Shown: positions 10,524-19,186 of the stretch, piece after piece
Layout: every line of letters begins with the position of its first letter
Position numbering within the stretch: position 1 is the first letter of the stretch
NCBI RefSeq assembly: GCF_024169245.1
Contig: NZ_JALJWP010000001.1
Span: forward strand, 5,875,501-5,939,500
DNA: 64,000 nucleotides
Origin: Pseudomonas koreensis
GTDB lineage: Bacteria > Pseudomonadota > Gammaproteobacteria > Pseudomonadales > Pseudomonadaceae
Direction: 5' to 3'
Notes under the pieces: model-generated
What the model was told of the DNA's origin: nothing
What the model saw: only the letters and a program-made list of their open reading frames with translations
Database searches by the model: none
Made by a program: the position numbers and the translations under genes

Positions 10524-13500
10524 TCATGCTTCATTTGGAAGAGGGAGAGGCGCGAACTCAATCGATGCAAAATCCACAGCGTTTTCGCTGGTTTCCGAGA
10601 GCACGGTGCAAATGAATGTGCCTCCCGTCGTACTTGAGATAACCGCTCGGGCAACGCCTTGCTGAGTGGTCTGGCCCTGCTGGGGCCGGATCACCGCCTC
10701 AACCGCCAGTAAAGGCTCGTCACCGATGGCTGTGGCGGACCAACGCACCCAGCGGTTTTTACCCAGATTGCCGAAGCGATCCATGAGAACGGCCGATAAC
10801 TCGACCGCTTGCCCCGCTGGCACAACGCTGGTCGGTACTCTGGACATGAAAGGCGCGGGGAAATCCAGGTTCAGGCCGTCGTCGGTCAACTGGATGAACG
10901 GCCCCTCCTGCGGCGTGATCAAGGGCACCCAAAACAGCGGACGCTCAGCGCCCATGATCTTCCCAGGCGTGTAGGTTGCCGTGGCGATACCCGTTTCTGG
11001 CTGGGTTTTTCCGATGACCAGCGTGCCAAGACTGGCCTGACCGCGAATGGACACACCGGTGAGCGCCTTGCCGTCCTGATCTGTCAGCGTGATGGTGAAA
11101 ATGATCTTGCCCCCACTGCCGGCAATCACCTCGGAGCTATCCGCCACAATCTGCATGTTGATGAGCGGCGCCCGCAGCTCGGCGGATGGCCGAACCGCTG
11201 GCGCCGTTTCCGACAGACTCAACGAGGCATGTTCGGCAGCGTCTTTGTAAACCGGCTTGTCGACGGTTTCAGGCAGCGCTCCCAGCAGAAAAATGGTCAG
11301 CGCATCCATGCGGGTATGGGTGGCCAGTTCGCGTACCCGTACCAACAGATCCAGTTGCTGGAGGTTTTTCAAAAGCCTGTATTGCGGGTCGATTCGCCCG
11401 ACGCATTCGTGCACTTCCTGCTCGCTCCAGTCGAAAAACCGGGCCAGCCAGACCTCCGACGCCTGCTGTGCGAGGCGCAACGCGTCGGTGGACAAATTCT
11501 CCGGATCTCCCAATTCGTGGATCTGTCTCAAGTACTCGAGCAATTCGGTATGAGGCTGCTTGCTGATTTCGAAGGCATGAGTCAGAACCGTCAGGTAGTA
11601 CAGGGTCGTGACGGTGAAGACTTCAGGATCGTTCTGCTCCCACCAATCGTCGAGCCCGTAATCGAGCAGGGCATCAAGGGTTTCGAGGCTGATGGCCAGT
11701 TCGGCCACGACGGCGCTGAGCCGACGTATGTCAGCCAGCAGAAAAAACAGGGGATCAAGAGGTTCCGCGCGCAGGGTGCGTGACAGCGCCCAATCCTCAT
11801 CCATTTGCTCGACAATTCTGACCAACAGCTCATAAACGCTCGAATTCGCCCAGGTCAGAACCTTCAGCGCCCGCTCTGCATCCAGCCCGGTATAAACAGC
11901 CAGACATTCACGCGCGACTGAAAGCTGAGCGGCACGCGCCTGCAACAGAACCGTGAGCATGATATCGACGATGGGAGCACGCACACTGATGTCATCTTCA
12001 TCCAGCCCCACCCTGACCGCCTTGTCGAGTTCCTCTCTGGCGAAGACAACATATTGGTCCTCCGTACCCTCGCGAGATTTCACCAGCCCCAGCGGGTCAG
12101 TCAGCGAAGACAGCAGATCTTTCCAGTCACGGCCCACCAGCGGCGGCACACCGGCGGTCACAAATCCGGTATGAGTCAATAATGCCTCGCCCAGCAAATT
12201 GCGGACCTGCTCGAACAAGCGCAGTTCTGGCTCGGCCGCCACATTGGACACCTGAGGAACCGCCACTTGTTGCAGCATCCACAGCACCGGCAAATTGCGC
12301 GTTCGACACCAGTAGCGGCAGGCAACCAGTGCCGAAATGAGGTTCAACACATCGGGGACTGTGTCGCCGGCCGCGGGTTCTCCCTTGAGCACCGGAACGC
12401 CCGCCAGACCCTCAACCCACGCCTCCCGGCCAAGCACCATGAGCATCAACAGCCCCTCGACAGGCGTCATGCCCAACAAGCGGGGCAATTTCACCAGTCG
12501 GTGAAACGCCGACAGAATCTCCGGGCTGCGCACGAGCGTGTCGGTTCGGCCATGGGCACGGGCAATCGCCAGCGCCAGATACCGGTAGGTCTGCAGGTCG
12601 ATATCCAGCGCGCTGCAGATTCGGCTGACGGTAAGTTCCGGCACACCTTGCGCCGGCAGCAATGGAAACTCGCCGTTATCAAGGAGCAATGGATCGCGGT
12701 GGTTGCCCTGGACGTTATTGAAAATCTGATCAAATTGGGACGCTACCTGCCCGCGGCCATAGATCGAGAACTTATCGATGAACACTGCGAAATCCGCAGC
12801 CTTGCACTCGAAGCCTTCACGCAAGGTCTGGAACACCCCCAATGCATGCACGGTATGGTCGGTAACCCGGATGGCGGGTTTTAAAGGTTTGTCAGGGGCA
12901 TCGGGGATACCAGCCCACTCGGCGTTGAAAGCGGCTATCAGCAGTGAATCGACCTCCTCGGGAGGCAGCTTTAGCCATAGATCCAGGCGCCGCTTGCGGT
13001 TCATCCGGTCGTATCGTCCCGGATTCAAGGGGGATGCGCTCAATCGGTGCAGAAGATTCTGGTAATTGACACTGACGGCGGGTGATTCACCGCCGTTGAT
13101 AAAGACTGAACCGGAACGCTCGCTTTCCTCCTTGTCGGCAGGGGCATAGATACTCACGTTATCCGATCGTGTTGGTGCGTAACGGCGAATGGACAGAAAA
13201 GCTTCCACGCCTTCGGCATCCAGTTTGGTGCGCTGAGCGAAAAACTCCACTTGGTTGAGGTTCTGCCATTCCACCCCGGTTGTACCGTAATTCTTTAAGT
13301 AGAATGCCTCTCTGGTGTCACTGTCGGCGTCGTCGGGAATGAGGTCCTCGGTCAACAACTCTCGCTGGAACGGCCCCAGCCGCGAGGCATGCGCCAGCGC
13401 ACGACCGGCATCGTCGTCCCAGGCGTGCGGAAGAAGAAAGTTGGGATATTCGATATCTGTCCAGCGGGCGAAATGCCCCACCGAAAGACCGTGATGAGCG

Positions 13501-14179
13501 ACCAGCGCATTGATGGTTGCCCAGTGCTTGAAATACGGCAGACCATTGGGGTAGCGCCGCTGGATCAAGGCGTCTTCCAGTTCCAACTCTGTTTTGCCGA
13601 TAAACTTTTCCAGCACCTTGATGATAATGTCGACAGCAGAAACCGTCTGGTGCATTGCGTTGTGGTCGATGGATAATTCCCTGATATCGGCACGACGCGT
13701 GTGGATCGGAATCATGCCGGTTACCGCATCGGAATCACCATAGTCCTCGATATTGTCCCCGACCCACTTCCACACCTCTATCAGATAAGCGACGATTCCC
13801 GTGGCATCTTCAAGCGCGCCAACGGGTGCGAACTGGTCATATGCCGGGCTGAACAAAAGCTCGTAATTGGGCCCGGTATTGAACCCCCCCGCCGCGTAAG
13901 GTGCCGGTCGAGCCTGGGCGGTCAATGACTGCTCGATAAACTGCCGGCGCAGATAAATGGCCAGAGCATAGGCCCGACGCAGAAACCTCCTCGCCTCCTC
14001 GATGCTGATTCCAAAGTCTCTGGCCAGTCCCACGGGCCCCTTTTCCACCAAGGGAAAATCGAGCCGCCGCTTTCCAGCCAGTTTCTCAGACCGGCGAACT
14101 TTTCCAGGCTCTGCTGCTCGCCGAAGACCTGCTCGAACAACTCCAGGCTGGGTTTTTTCGCCGTACTTTTACTGGCCAT
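10524..14179 (-). CDS. TcaA-like N-terminal half of TcA toxin subunit, with a -1 frame change near residue 43
   Basis: The product resembles the N-terminal half of TcA (TcaA, VRP1 family): an alpha-helical shell with IHTRRADIRELSIDHNAM near residue 160 and long helical stretches to about residue 1000. The last ~200 residues are Ig-like (Big-1 type) modules, which is unusual for TcaA. The likely start is the ATG at 14179 (MASKSTAKKPSLELF), with AAGGA 8 nt upstream. That frame continues to the proline at residue 43 and then breaks; the remaining 1175 residues are in the -1 frame from 14051 (LVEKGPVGLARDFG). Read across the join, the product is about 1218 residues. The break may be a mutation, a sequencing error or programmed frameshifting. 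The stop overlaps an in-frame ATG of the TcaB-like gene (ATGA). Confidence 0.85.
14051..14057 (-). other. slippery heptamer T TTC CCT at the TcaA frame change
   Basis: In the frame of the 14179 start the codons here read ATT TTC CCT TGG. The seven bases TTTCCCT fit the X-XXY-YYZ pattern. A -1 slip gives TTT CCC TTG and enters exactly the 1175-codon downstream frame without changing the F-P residues. A GGAAAG purine tract lies a little upstream. I see no convincing strong hairpin immediately downstream, so a plain one-base deletion is equally possible. Confidence 0.5.
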
Positions 14180-14247
14180 GCTGTCAGTCCTTGAACAGTT
14201 GATGTGCGCTGGTGAGCAACCTCACCGGCACCGGCTGATACCAGTCC

Positions 14248-14294
14248 ATTCAACGCTTCGAAACAGGAGCGGTCCACTGTCATAAATGACAGGT
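14248..14294 (-). promoter_or_regulatory. lux-box-like operator and promoter of the TcaA-TcaB operon (site B)
   Basis: CACTGTCATAAATGACAGGT lies at 14275-14294 and contains the dyad CTGTCA-TAAA-TGACAG. Twenty-one nt downstream of the box on the minus strand is TTGAAT (14253-14248, 4 of 6 matches to the -10 consensus). The box sits 95 bp before the TcaA start, in the 135-bp gap after the upstream Ig-protein gene, so the TcA pair probably has its own promoter. Binding by a LuxR-family activator is inferred. Confidence 0.6.
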
Positions 14295-14314
14295 TTTATG
14301 ACCGTCTATCGGAA

Positions 14315-17092
14315 CTACCTTTGAGAATGGTCAGGCGACTCGGCCGGCACATCAAAACGCCCGCTTTCTGCATCGTCTGATATCGGCGTCCCTGTGCTCA
14401 ACGTTTGCCGGAAACGGCACCATTGGGCGCCGCTGGACAGCGGCTTCGTCGGCGTAGCTGTCCAGCCGGCGTCAGTGACCGCAACGGGTCCGGCAAGCAC
14501 GACATCCGGGTTGTACCAGCTCATCAGCATCCCTATGCCCGGTCTGCCCGAGCCCGTGAAGGCTGCCACCGGAGAAACCCAAAAGCCTGGCCTTGGGTAT
14601 GTGAATTGCGGGAGAAAGAGCCTCACCTGACTCTCCCACTCGCTGGGGGCCGAATGAAACTCACCCCTGGAGGCCACAACGCTTAATGTCACAGCTCCAT
14701 CGGGTAGCTCCAGCGTTGCCGGGATTGTCCAGCTTGCGTCGTCAAGCACCGGGGCCGTGCCCAATATGTATTCCCCGCGCTTGAGCGTGATCCGGTCACG
14801 AGGCACGCCGAACCCGGACACCGTAACCCTAGCGCCAAGGAATTCTTCGGGAGTGGGTGATTCAGGCGTCACCGCGACGGGTACGACCCGACACGGCACG
14901 TCAAGGCTTGGTTTCGACGTTTTGCCCTCGAACGTCTGAGTTGCCCAAAGGATTTCGTCTCCGACCTCCAACACAACGCTGGCTTCCCACGCACCGTCCA
15001 CACCGATCTGGACATCGCGCAACAATGGCTCATCGAGCCCGCGGCGCCAAACGGTAACCAACCCCTCTGGCCGCCCCGTCCCCGAGAGAATGGCCCTGCG
15101 CGTGAGATCGCCCCCAGGACGCGGATGCACGAACTCGGGCGGCATGACCACTACGTCGAATTCGCGCACCTGACTATCTGGTGAGACCCGATCGTTGAGG
15201 GTCTGCTGCGCGGTGATGAACCATGTCTTGATGGCGAGCCCGGTGAGCGACACCGACCAGGGACCGTCCTGCCCGAGAACCACGGGCTCGCCCAAGCGCT
15301 TGCCTTCCTGTGCATCCCAAAGCTGCATCGAGGCACCCGCCATGCCGAAGTCACCCGTCACCGTCAGATCGCTGTCGGTTTCCTGTTCGGGCAACGGTGT
15401 TCTGATCGCAGGCTTGAGCCGTTCCCTGTAGACCGTGAAGCTGGTGGAGGCAGGCTCTGAGGTCTGACCGTTGATCGTCTGAGTCGCCTGGACGGAGTAA
15501 GCCATACCTTCAGTGAAAAAGAGGTCGCGCTGAAAGCGCCAGGTTTCTCCAGATACATCTGCCTCAAAAAAGCGCTCGTCATCACTGAACTTGAGAAGGA
15601 CAGTCGCGGTGTCATGGCAACTTCCACTGAATTCGGGTGAGAGCGTGTCTTGGTCGAACGGATGTATTTCAGGTTTTTGCGGCCGGATGGTGACTTTGAA
15701 CGTCACCCATGTGGGTGATACATGTTCATCCATAAACTGCCTGATACGAACCTCACGATCGCGCACCGGTCCCCATTCGTCGACTGTTCGGGTAGACCAC
15801 TGACCCGAAGCGGGCACAAGTGCCGGTTCAGCCGCGACCGTGTCATCAGGGTTAAGCAGCCTCACCGTTGCGCCGGGATAGCCCATCCCGGAAATGGTCG
15901 GCTGATAATCCTGGTCATGTTCTATCGCTGTCGGATTCGGCAAGTGCAGCGCAATCGTTATTCGCGCAGGCTCAGACTCGATCCACCCGGTAGGGACATC
16001 ACGGATTTTTTGCACAACGTCCAGAATGACAGTCCCAAGCGGCCAGTCTTTCACCTGTGTTTGAAATTTCCCCCCAATGACCTCTGCAGGCGCTGGAGCT
16101 GTGGCTTCAGGCGGACTGACAACCTTGAACTCGACCGTAGCGTCATCAATACCCTCGCCCGACAACGTTACAACGGTACCCTCCACAACTACATCGACCT
16201 CCCCCAGCCTCGGCGGGCGGATTCTGAAATAACGAGCCACACTGGGTGATGATGGAGGGCTGCCGTCGAATTCCTGCCTGGCGACCAACGAGCGACGACC
16301 GGGGGAGATCTCTAACTCTACCTTCCAGCTACCTGCCATATCGGTGATGATCGACGATCCGAGGACCGGACCGGTTTCCAGATCCGGATATATCGAAATC
16401 TTCGCCCCGACCACGCCCTGATCGCCTTCCAAAGTAAATTTCTGATTCTGGAGCGTGGCTTCCAACGGTTTTGTAATGCGAGGAGTACCCATCAAGACAA
16501 ACGTGCGCTCCACAGGAGCATGGGAGCCACCAAACCCGTCATGAGAAGCCTGAATGGTCAGCGAGGCAGCTGGCGGGGGGATGATGCTCACTTGCCAGTT
16601 CCCATATGTACCGGCTACAGAAGTACCCAACGTTTGGCCTGTTGCAACATTCTTTACCGTAACCGTCGAGCCCGTTATGGCTTGACCTTTCAATAGAAAA
16701 GGCTGAGCCGGCGGTACGATTGCGCCTGGAGCAGGAGATGTAATCGAGGTCCCGCAATTCTTCCGCCAAATAATGTTTACCGATACATGCTGCTCAGGGA
16801 TGCGGATTCTTGCCGATATGATCAGATTCGGATAGGGCAGACTCTCAAGATCATCTTCTACATACCAATACCCGTTACCGTCTCGAGGTGGATAAAATGT
16901 CCGGTTAACCTGCACCACCACCTCTTGAGAAGGATTCTGCGGAACAGCTCTGCCTCGCACGATTACCTTGCTGCCCAGCAAAGCGTTTGGAGGAGGGAAA
17001 TCGATCTGAAGTATCTGCGCCTTTCCTTCATTCAGTTGCGAGGAGGACGCGCTTTCGGTCTGCGGATCGACATTCTTGTCAAAATCTTTCAT
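14315..17092 (-). CDS. Ig-like repeat protein heading the Tc toxin block
   Basis: A 925-residue protein made almost entirely of about nine beta-sandwich repeats of 85-95 residues. Each carries a conserved core of the form D-x-x-G-x-W-x-V, for example near TYGNWQVSI, MAGSWKVEL, QDGPWSVSL and VDGAWEASV. This resembles bacterial Ig-like modules of the kind seen in adhesins, but there is no signal peptide, LPXTG or membrane segment. The first ~90 residues form a distinct leader module. It is the first gene of the minus-strand Tc block and has a lux-box-like site 83 bp upstream. Its own repeats differ from the Big-1 type repeats of the protein at the other end of the block. A role as a toxin-associated binding factor is inferred from position only. 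Confidence 0.83.
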   Translation of the reverse strand: MKDFDKNVDPQTESASSSQLNEGKAQILQIDFPPPNALLGSKVIVRGRAVPQNPSQEVVVQVNRTFYPPRDGNGYWYVEDDLESLPYPNLIISARIRIPEQHVSVNIIWRKNCGTSITSPAPGAIVPPAQPFLLKGQAITGSTVTVKNVATGQTLGTSVAGTYGNWQVSIIPPPAASLTIQASHDGFGGSHAPVERTFVLMGTPRITKPLEATLQNQKFTLEGDQGVVGAKISIYPDLETGPVLGSSIITDMAGSWKVELEISPGRRSLVARQEFDGSPPSSPSVARYFRIRPPRLGEVDVVVEGTVVTLSGEGIDDATVEFKVVSPPEATAPAPAEVIGGKFQTQVKDWPLGTVILDVVQKIRDVPTGWIESEPARITIALHLPNPTAIEHDQDYQPTISGMGYPGATVRLLNPDDTVAAEPALVPASGQWSTRTVDEWGPVRDREVRIRQFMDEHVSPTWVTFKVTIRPQKPEIHPFDQDTLSPEFSGSCHDTATVLLKFSDDERFFEADVSGETWRFQRDLFFTEGMAYSVQATQTINGQTSEPASTSFTVYRERLKPAIRTPLPEQETDSDLTVTGDFGMAGASMQLWDAQEGKRLGEPVVLGQDGPWSVSLTGLAIKTWFITAQQTLNDRVSPDSQVREFDVVVMPPEFVHPRPGGDLTRRAILSGTGRPEGLVTVWRRGLDEPLLRDVQIGVDGAWEASVVLEVGDEILWATQTFEGKTSKPSLDVPCRVVPVAVTPESPTPEEFLGARVTVSGFGVPRDRITLKRGEYILGTAPVLDDASWTIPATLELPDGAVTLSVVASRGEFHSAPSEWESQVRLFLPQFTYPRPGFWVSPVAAFTGSGRPGIGMLMSWYNPDVVLAGPVAVTDAGWTATPTKPLSSGAQWCRFRQTLSTGTPISDDAESGRFDVPAESPDHSQR

Positions 17093-17148
17093 CTAGCTTT
17101 CCTCGACGGGTCAGGAGCATGCGCAAGCGGTAGCCGGGGCCTGAGTGT

Positions 17149-17195
17149 TTAATACCCGCTCATGCTTCGGCCGCCACCTGTCAACTCTGACAGTC
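17149..17195 (-). promoter_or_regulatory. lux-box-like operator and promoter of the Ig-repeat gene (site A)
   Basis: ACCTGTCAACTCTGACAGTC lies at 17176-17195, with core CTGTCA-ACTC-TGACAG. A good -10 hexamer TATTAA (17154-17149) begins 21 nt downstream. That places the box centre near -43.5 relative to the inferred start point, as in class II LuxR-type promoters. It is the best of the four promoters in this set and drives the minus-strand Tc block. Confidence 0.65.
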
Positions 17196-17367
17196 CCGAC
17201 CAACGGTAACTATTCCCACACCGCAACATGCAGATGTCCGTCAGCCATGAATACGCGACTACAGCGGCTTGCGCCGTTGCCTACACATCACTCAGAATCC
17301 GCCGGCTTGTGCGCTTTGAAGCTGCCCCGTAACGTGATCCGTGCCGCTGCCAATCAGTGGTCGGGTT

Positions 17368-17499
17368 TAGTCGCCCGGTAGGTATATGAAGGTGCATAAG
17401 CGTCATCCAGTCGGGTAATCCCTATCCCCGCACTTGATGGTGGCTGTGCGCAGGGCGCCTTCGGGCGCGCCGGTAATTCGTATGCCTCCCGGTCGACTA
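17368..17499 (+). ncRNA. candidate structured RNA leader upstream of the DUF6124 gene
   Basis: The 479-bp gap between the divergent Ig-protein and DUF6124 genes contains an element able to fold into nested stems. The outer stem pairs 17368-17385 with 17482-17499 (15 Watson-Crick pairs and a G-U of 18). A middle stem pairs roughly 17394-17407 with 17435-17448. An inner hairpin has a C-UUCG-G tetraloop at about 17454-17468. It ends 72 nt before the DUF6124 start. I believe similar sequences precede other DUF6124/DUF3077-type genes in Pseudomonas, but that is memory and not shown here. It could be a cis-regulatory leader or a separate small RNA. The rest of the gap holds only the lux-box promoter. 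Confidence 0.45.
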
Positions 17500-17571
17500 A
17501 CCTGCGTTCAGCCGCCACCCCTTTTCGTTTAGTCGCGAACAGGTGATGGCCCTCTCAGAGGCAATACGATC

Positions 17572-17943
17572 ATGATCAAACCAACACCCAATCCCCCGGA
17601 AGCCGAAGACTCGACTTCCCCCTACGCGTCCACCGCTTCAAAGAAACTCCACGAGGCCGCCGAAAAAGCCCTCGACCACTACCTCAAACCGAAACCCGAC
17701 TCACGCAACTCCGTGGACCGTGGCATGCAGATGTTCATGGTCGCACCCGACATCAATCCCGAAGCGATGGCCATTCAAACCTACGAAACCTTTTCTTCGG
17801 TCAGCATTCTGCTGCTCGACCTGGCCGACAGCCTTGAAGACAAGCCGCGACACCTGGCGATGGCGATCTATCAATTGAGCGAGATGGGGTTGTTGCTGGC
17901 GGAGAAGGCGCTGGATCAGGAGCGGGCAATCACGACGGCGTGA
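17572..17943 (+). CDS. DUF6124 family protein
   Basis: A 123-residue, probably cytoplasmic protein of the DUF6124 family found widely in Pseudomonas. There is a proline-rich acidic N-terminus, an amphipathic helix around KKLHEAAEKALDHYL, and then a helical domain around residues 60-115 (SSVSILLLDLADSLED). No catalytic motif is seen and the function is unknown. The start ATG at 17572 follows a GAGGCAATACGATC region, giving an acceptable ribosome site. It lies alone between the Tc block and a REP pair, with a possible structured RNA upstream. Confidence 0.8.
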   Translation: MIKPTPNPPEAEDSTSPYASTASKKLHEAAEKALDHYLKPKPDSRNSVDRGMQMFMVAPDINPEAMAIQTYETFSSVSILLLDLADSLEDKPRHLAMAIYQLSEMGLLLAEKALDQERAITTA

Positions 17944-17951
17944 CGTCAAGG

Positions 17952-18033
17952 TCAAAAGATCGCAGCCTTCGACAGCTCCTGCATTTGGAATGCGTTTCCC
18001 CTGCAGGAGCTGCCGAAGGCTGCGATCTTTTGC
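17952..18033. repeat. inverted REP pair (REPIN-like), gatcgcagccttcg type
   Basis: Two arms in opposite orientation, caaaagatcgcagccttcg and its complement cgaaggctgcgatcttttg, flank a short centre. The element lies between the convergent DUF6124 and PilZ genes and can form a long hairpin. Confidence 0.8.
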
Positions 18034-18036
18034 TGT

Positions 18037-18426
18037 TCAGGCCGACGCCGGCAGCGGCTGAAAACTGAAATACTGCTGCAACGCCAACACCAACTGCCCG
18101 AACTCCGCCGGCGCGCGCCGCAGGATGAAGCCGGCGTCGTAATGCAACGGCGTGGCGTCTTCATGGCACCACACGCAGCAGGCGCTGAAATCGATGACTT
18201 GCTGGCTGCCATCGCAGGCGGGGACTTTGAGGCGTAACTGGAAATCCGCGCCGACCATCATCGGCAACTGACTGATCAGCATCAGCCCGTCTCCAGACAC
18301 GTTGCCGAGAAACCCGATGGGTTTGTCGGTGACGCTGTTGAACACTCTGAGGTAGTACGGCAATTGATGCCGTTCGATTCGGCGGTCGGTAAACATGATG
18401 CGCAGCGCCCTGCAAGGCTCCATCAC
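18037..18426 (-). CDS. PilZ domain protein (probable c-di-GMP receptor)
   Basis: A 129-residue single-domain PilZ protein. Both c-di-GMP-binding elements are visible: the R-x-x-x-R motif in DRRIERHQL near residue 15, and N-x-S-x-x-G in LGNVSGDGLML near residue 43. The protein should bind c-di-GMP and act through an unknown partner. An alternative start is the second methionine (MFTDRR, 18396). It precedes a lipoprotein gene on the same strand. I recall an equivalent PilZ protein as PA4324 in P. aeruginosa, next to the DUF58 gene, which would make the Tc block an insertion between the two. Confidence 0.85.
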   Translation of the reverse strand: MMEPCRALRIMFTDRRIERHQLPYYLRVFNSVTDKPIGFLGNVSGDGLMLISQLPMMVGADFQLRLKVPACDGSQQVIDFSACCVWCHEDATPLHYDAGFILRRAPAEFGQLVLALQQYFSFQPLPASA

Positions 18427-18627
18427 GGAGCCACACCTGTGCTTCGGAACGCGCCCGTGTTGCCGGCACGCTCTCCCCGCTTCCGGTGTGACAGTCGCTA
18501 CGTCGCCGTCACCTTACAACCGCCAGTCGCAGGTGTTGCTCCGGATGCAGCACCGTGTCGCCGAATCCGGGTTCTTCGACTATAGCTCAGCTTGTACACA
18601 CGGCCAGATTTTGTATGAAAACCATCA

Positions 18628-19014
18628 TCAGAAACGGGTCGGGCGCACCACGGCAGCAGCGCTGCGCGTCGGGTAATGGCCCAGACTCTGCAAAGTTTCC
18701 AGACGCGCTCGGGCGCGGTAGGCGTATTCGCTGTCCGGGTACGAAGCGATGATGAATTGATAAGTCTGCACCGCGTCGATGTAGAGCTTTTGCCGTTCCA
18801 GGCACTGACCGCGCATCATCGACACTTCCGGCCACACGTACGGGCGGGCGCGGCTGGCGCGTTCGACCTTGGACAGTTCAAGCATCACCTGCTCGCAATT
18901 GCCCCGCTCATAGGCGCTGTAAGCGTTGTTCAAATGGTGGTTCATCGACCAACGGGTGCAGCCCGTCACGGCGAGGACGCTGAGGGCAAGGGCGGCAATG
19001 GGCAACAATCGCAT
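18628..19014 (-). CDS. small TPR-like lipoprotein
   Basis: A 128-residue protein with a lipoprotein signal peptide: positively charged start, hydrophobic core, and lipobox VTGC with the acylated cysteine at about residue 19. The mature part has two helix-turn-helix units typical of tetratricopeptide repeats (NNAYSAYERGNCEQVMLEL and YIDAVQTYQFIIASYPDSEY). It is likely anchored in the outer or inner membrane and may serve as a protein-interaction scaffold. It is transcribed divergently from pyruvate kinase. No specific function is known to me. Confidence 0.8.
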   Translation of the reverse strand: MRLLPIAALALSVLAVTGCTRWSMNHHLNNAYSAYERGNCEQVMLELSKVERASRARPYVWPEVSMMRGQCLERQKLYIDAVQTYQFIIASYPDSEYAYRARARLETLQSLGHYPTRSAAAVVRPTRF

Positions 19015-19186
19015 GGGGGTTCTCCTGTCTTGAGCTCTGTATCGACCCCTGATCGGAAATCTTCAGGCGCGCTTGTCCCAAAGTTGCCACGTTCAATAAA
19101 GAAAACGATAAGTAGTGCATTCGAACAATGACTACACCCTTCGAGCATAGTAGCCTTCGCTGGCGCTTGAACTCAGGAGTCTTTGC

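Noticed and set aside
14181..14202. Possible fifth operator (ctgtcagtccttgaacag)
   Set aside because: The right half is not TGACAG and the spacing is wrong; it overlaps the TcaA ribosome site.
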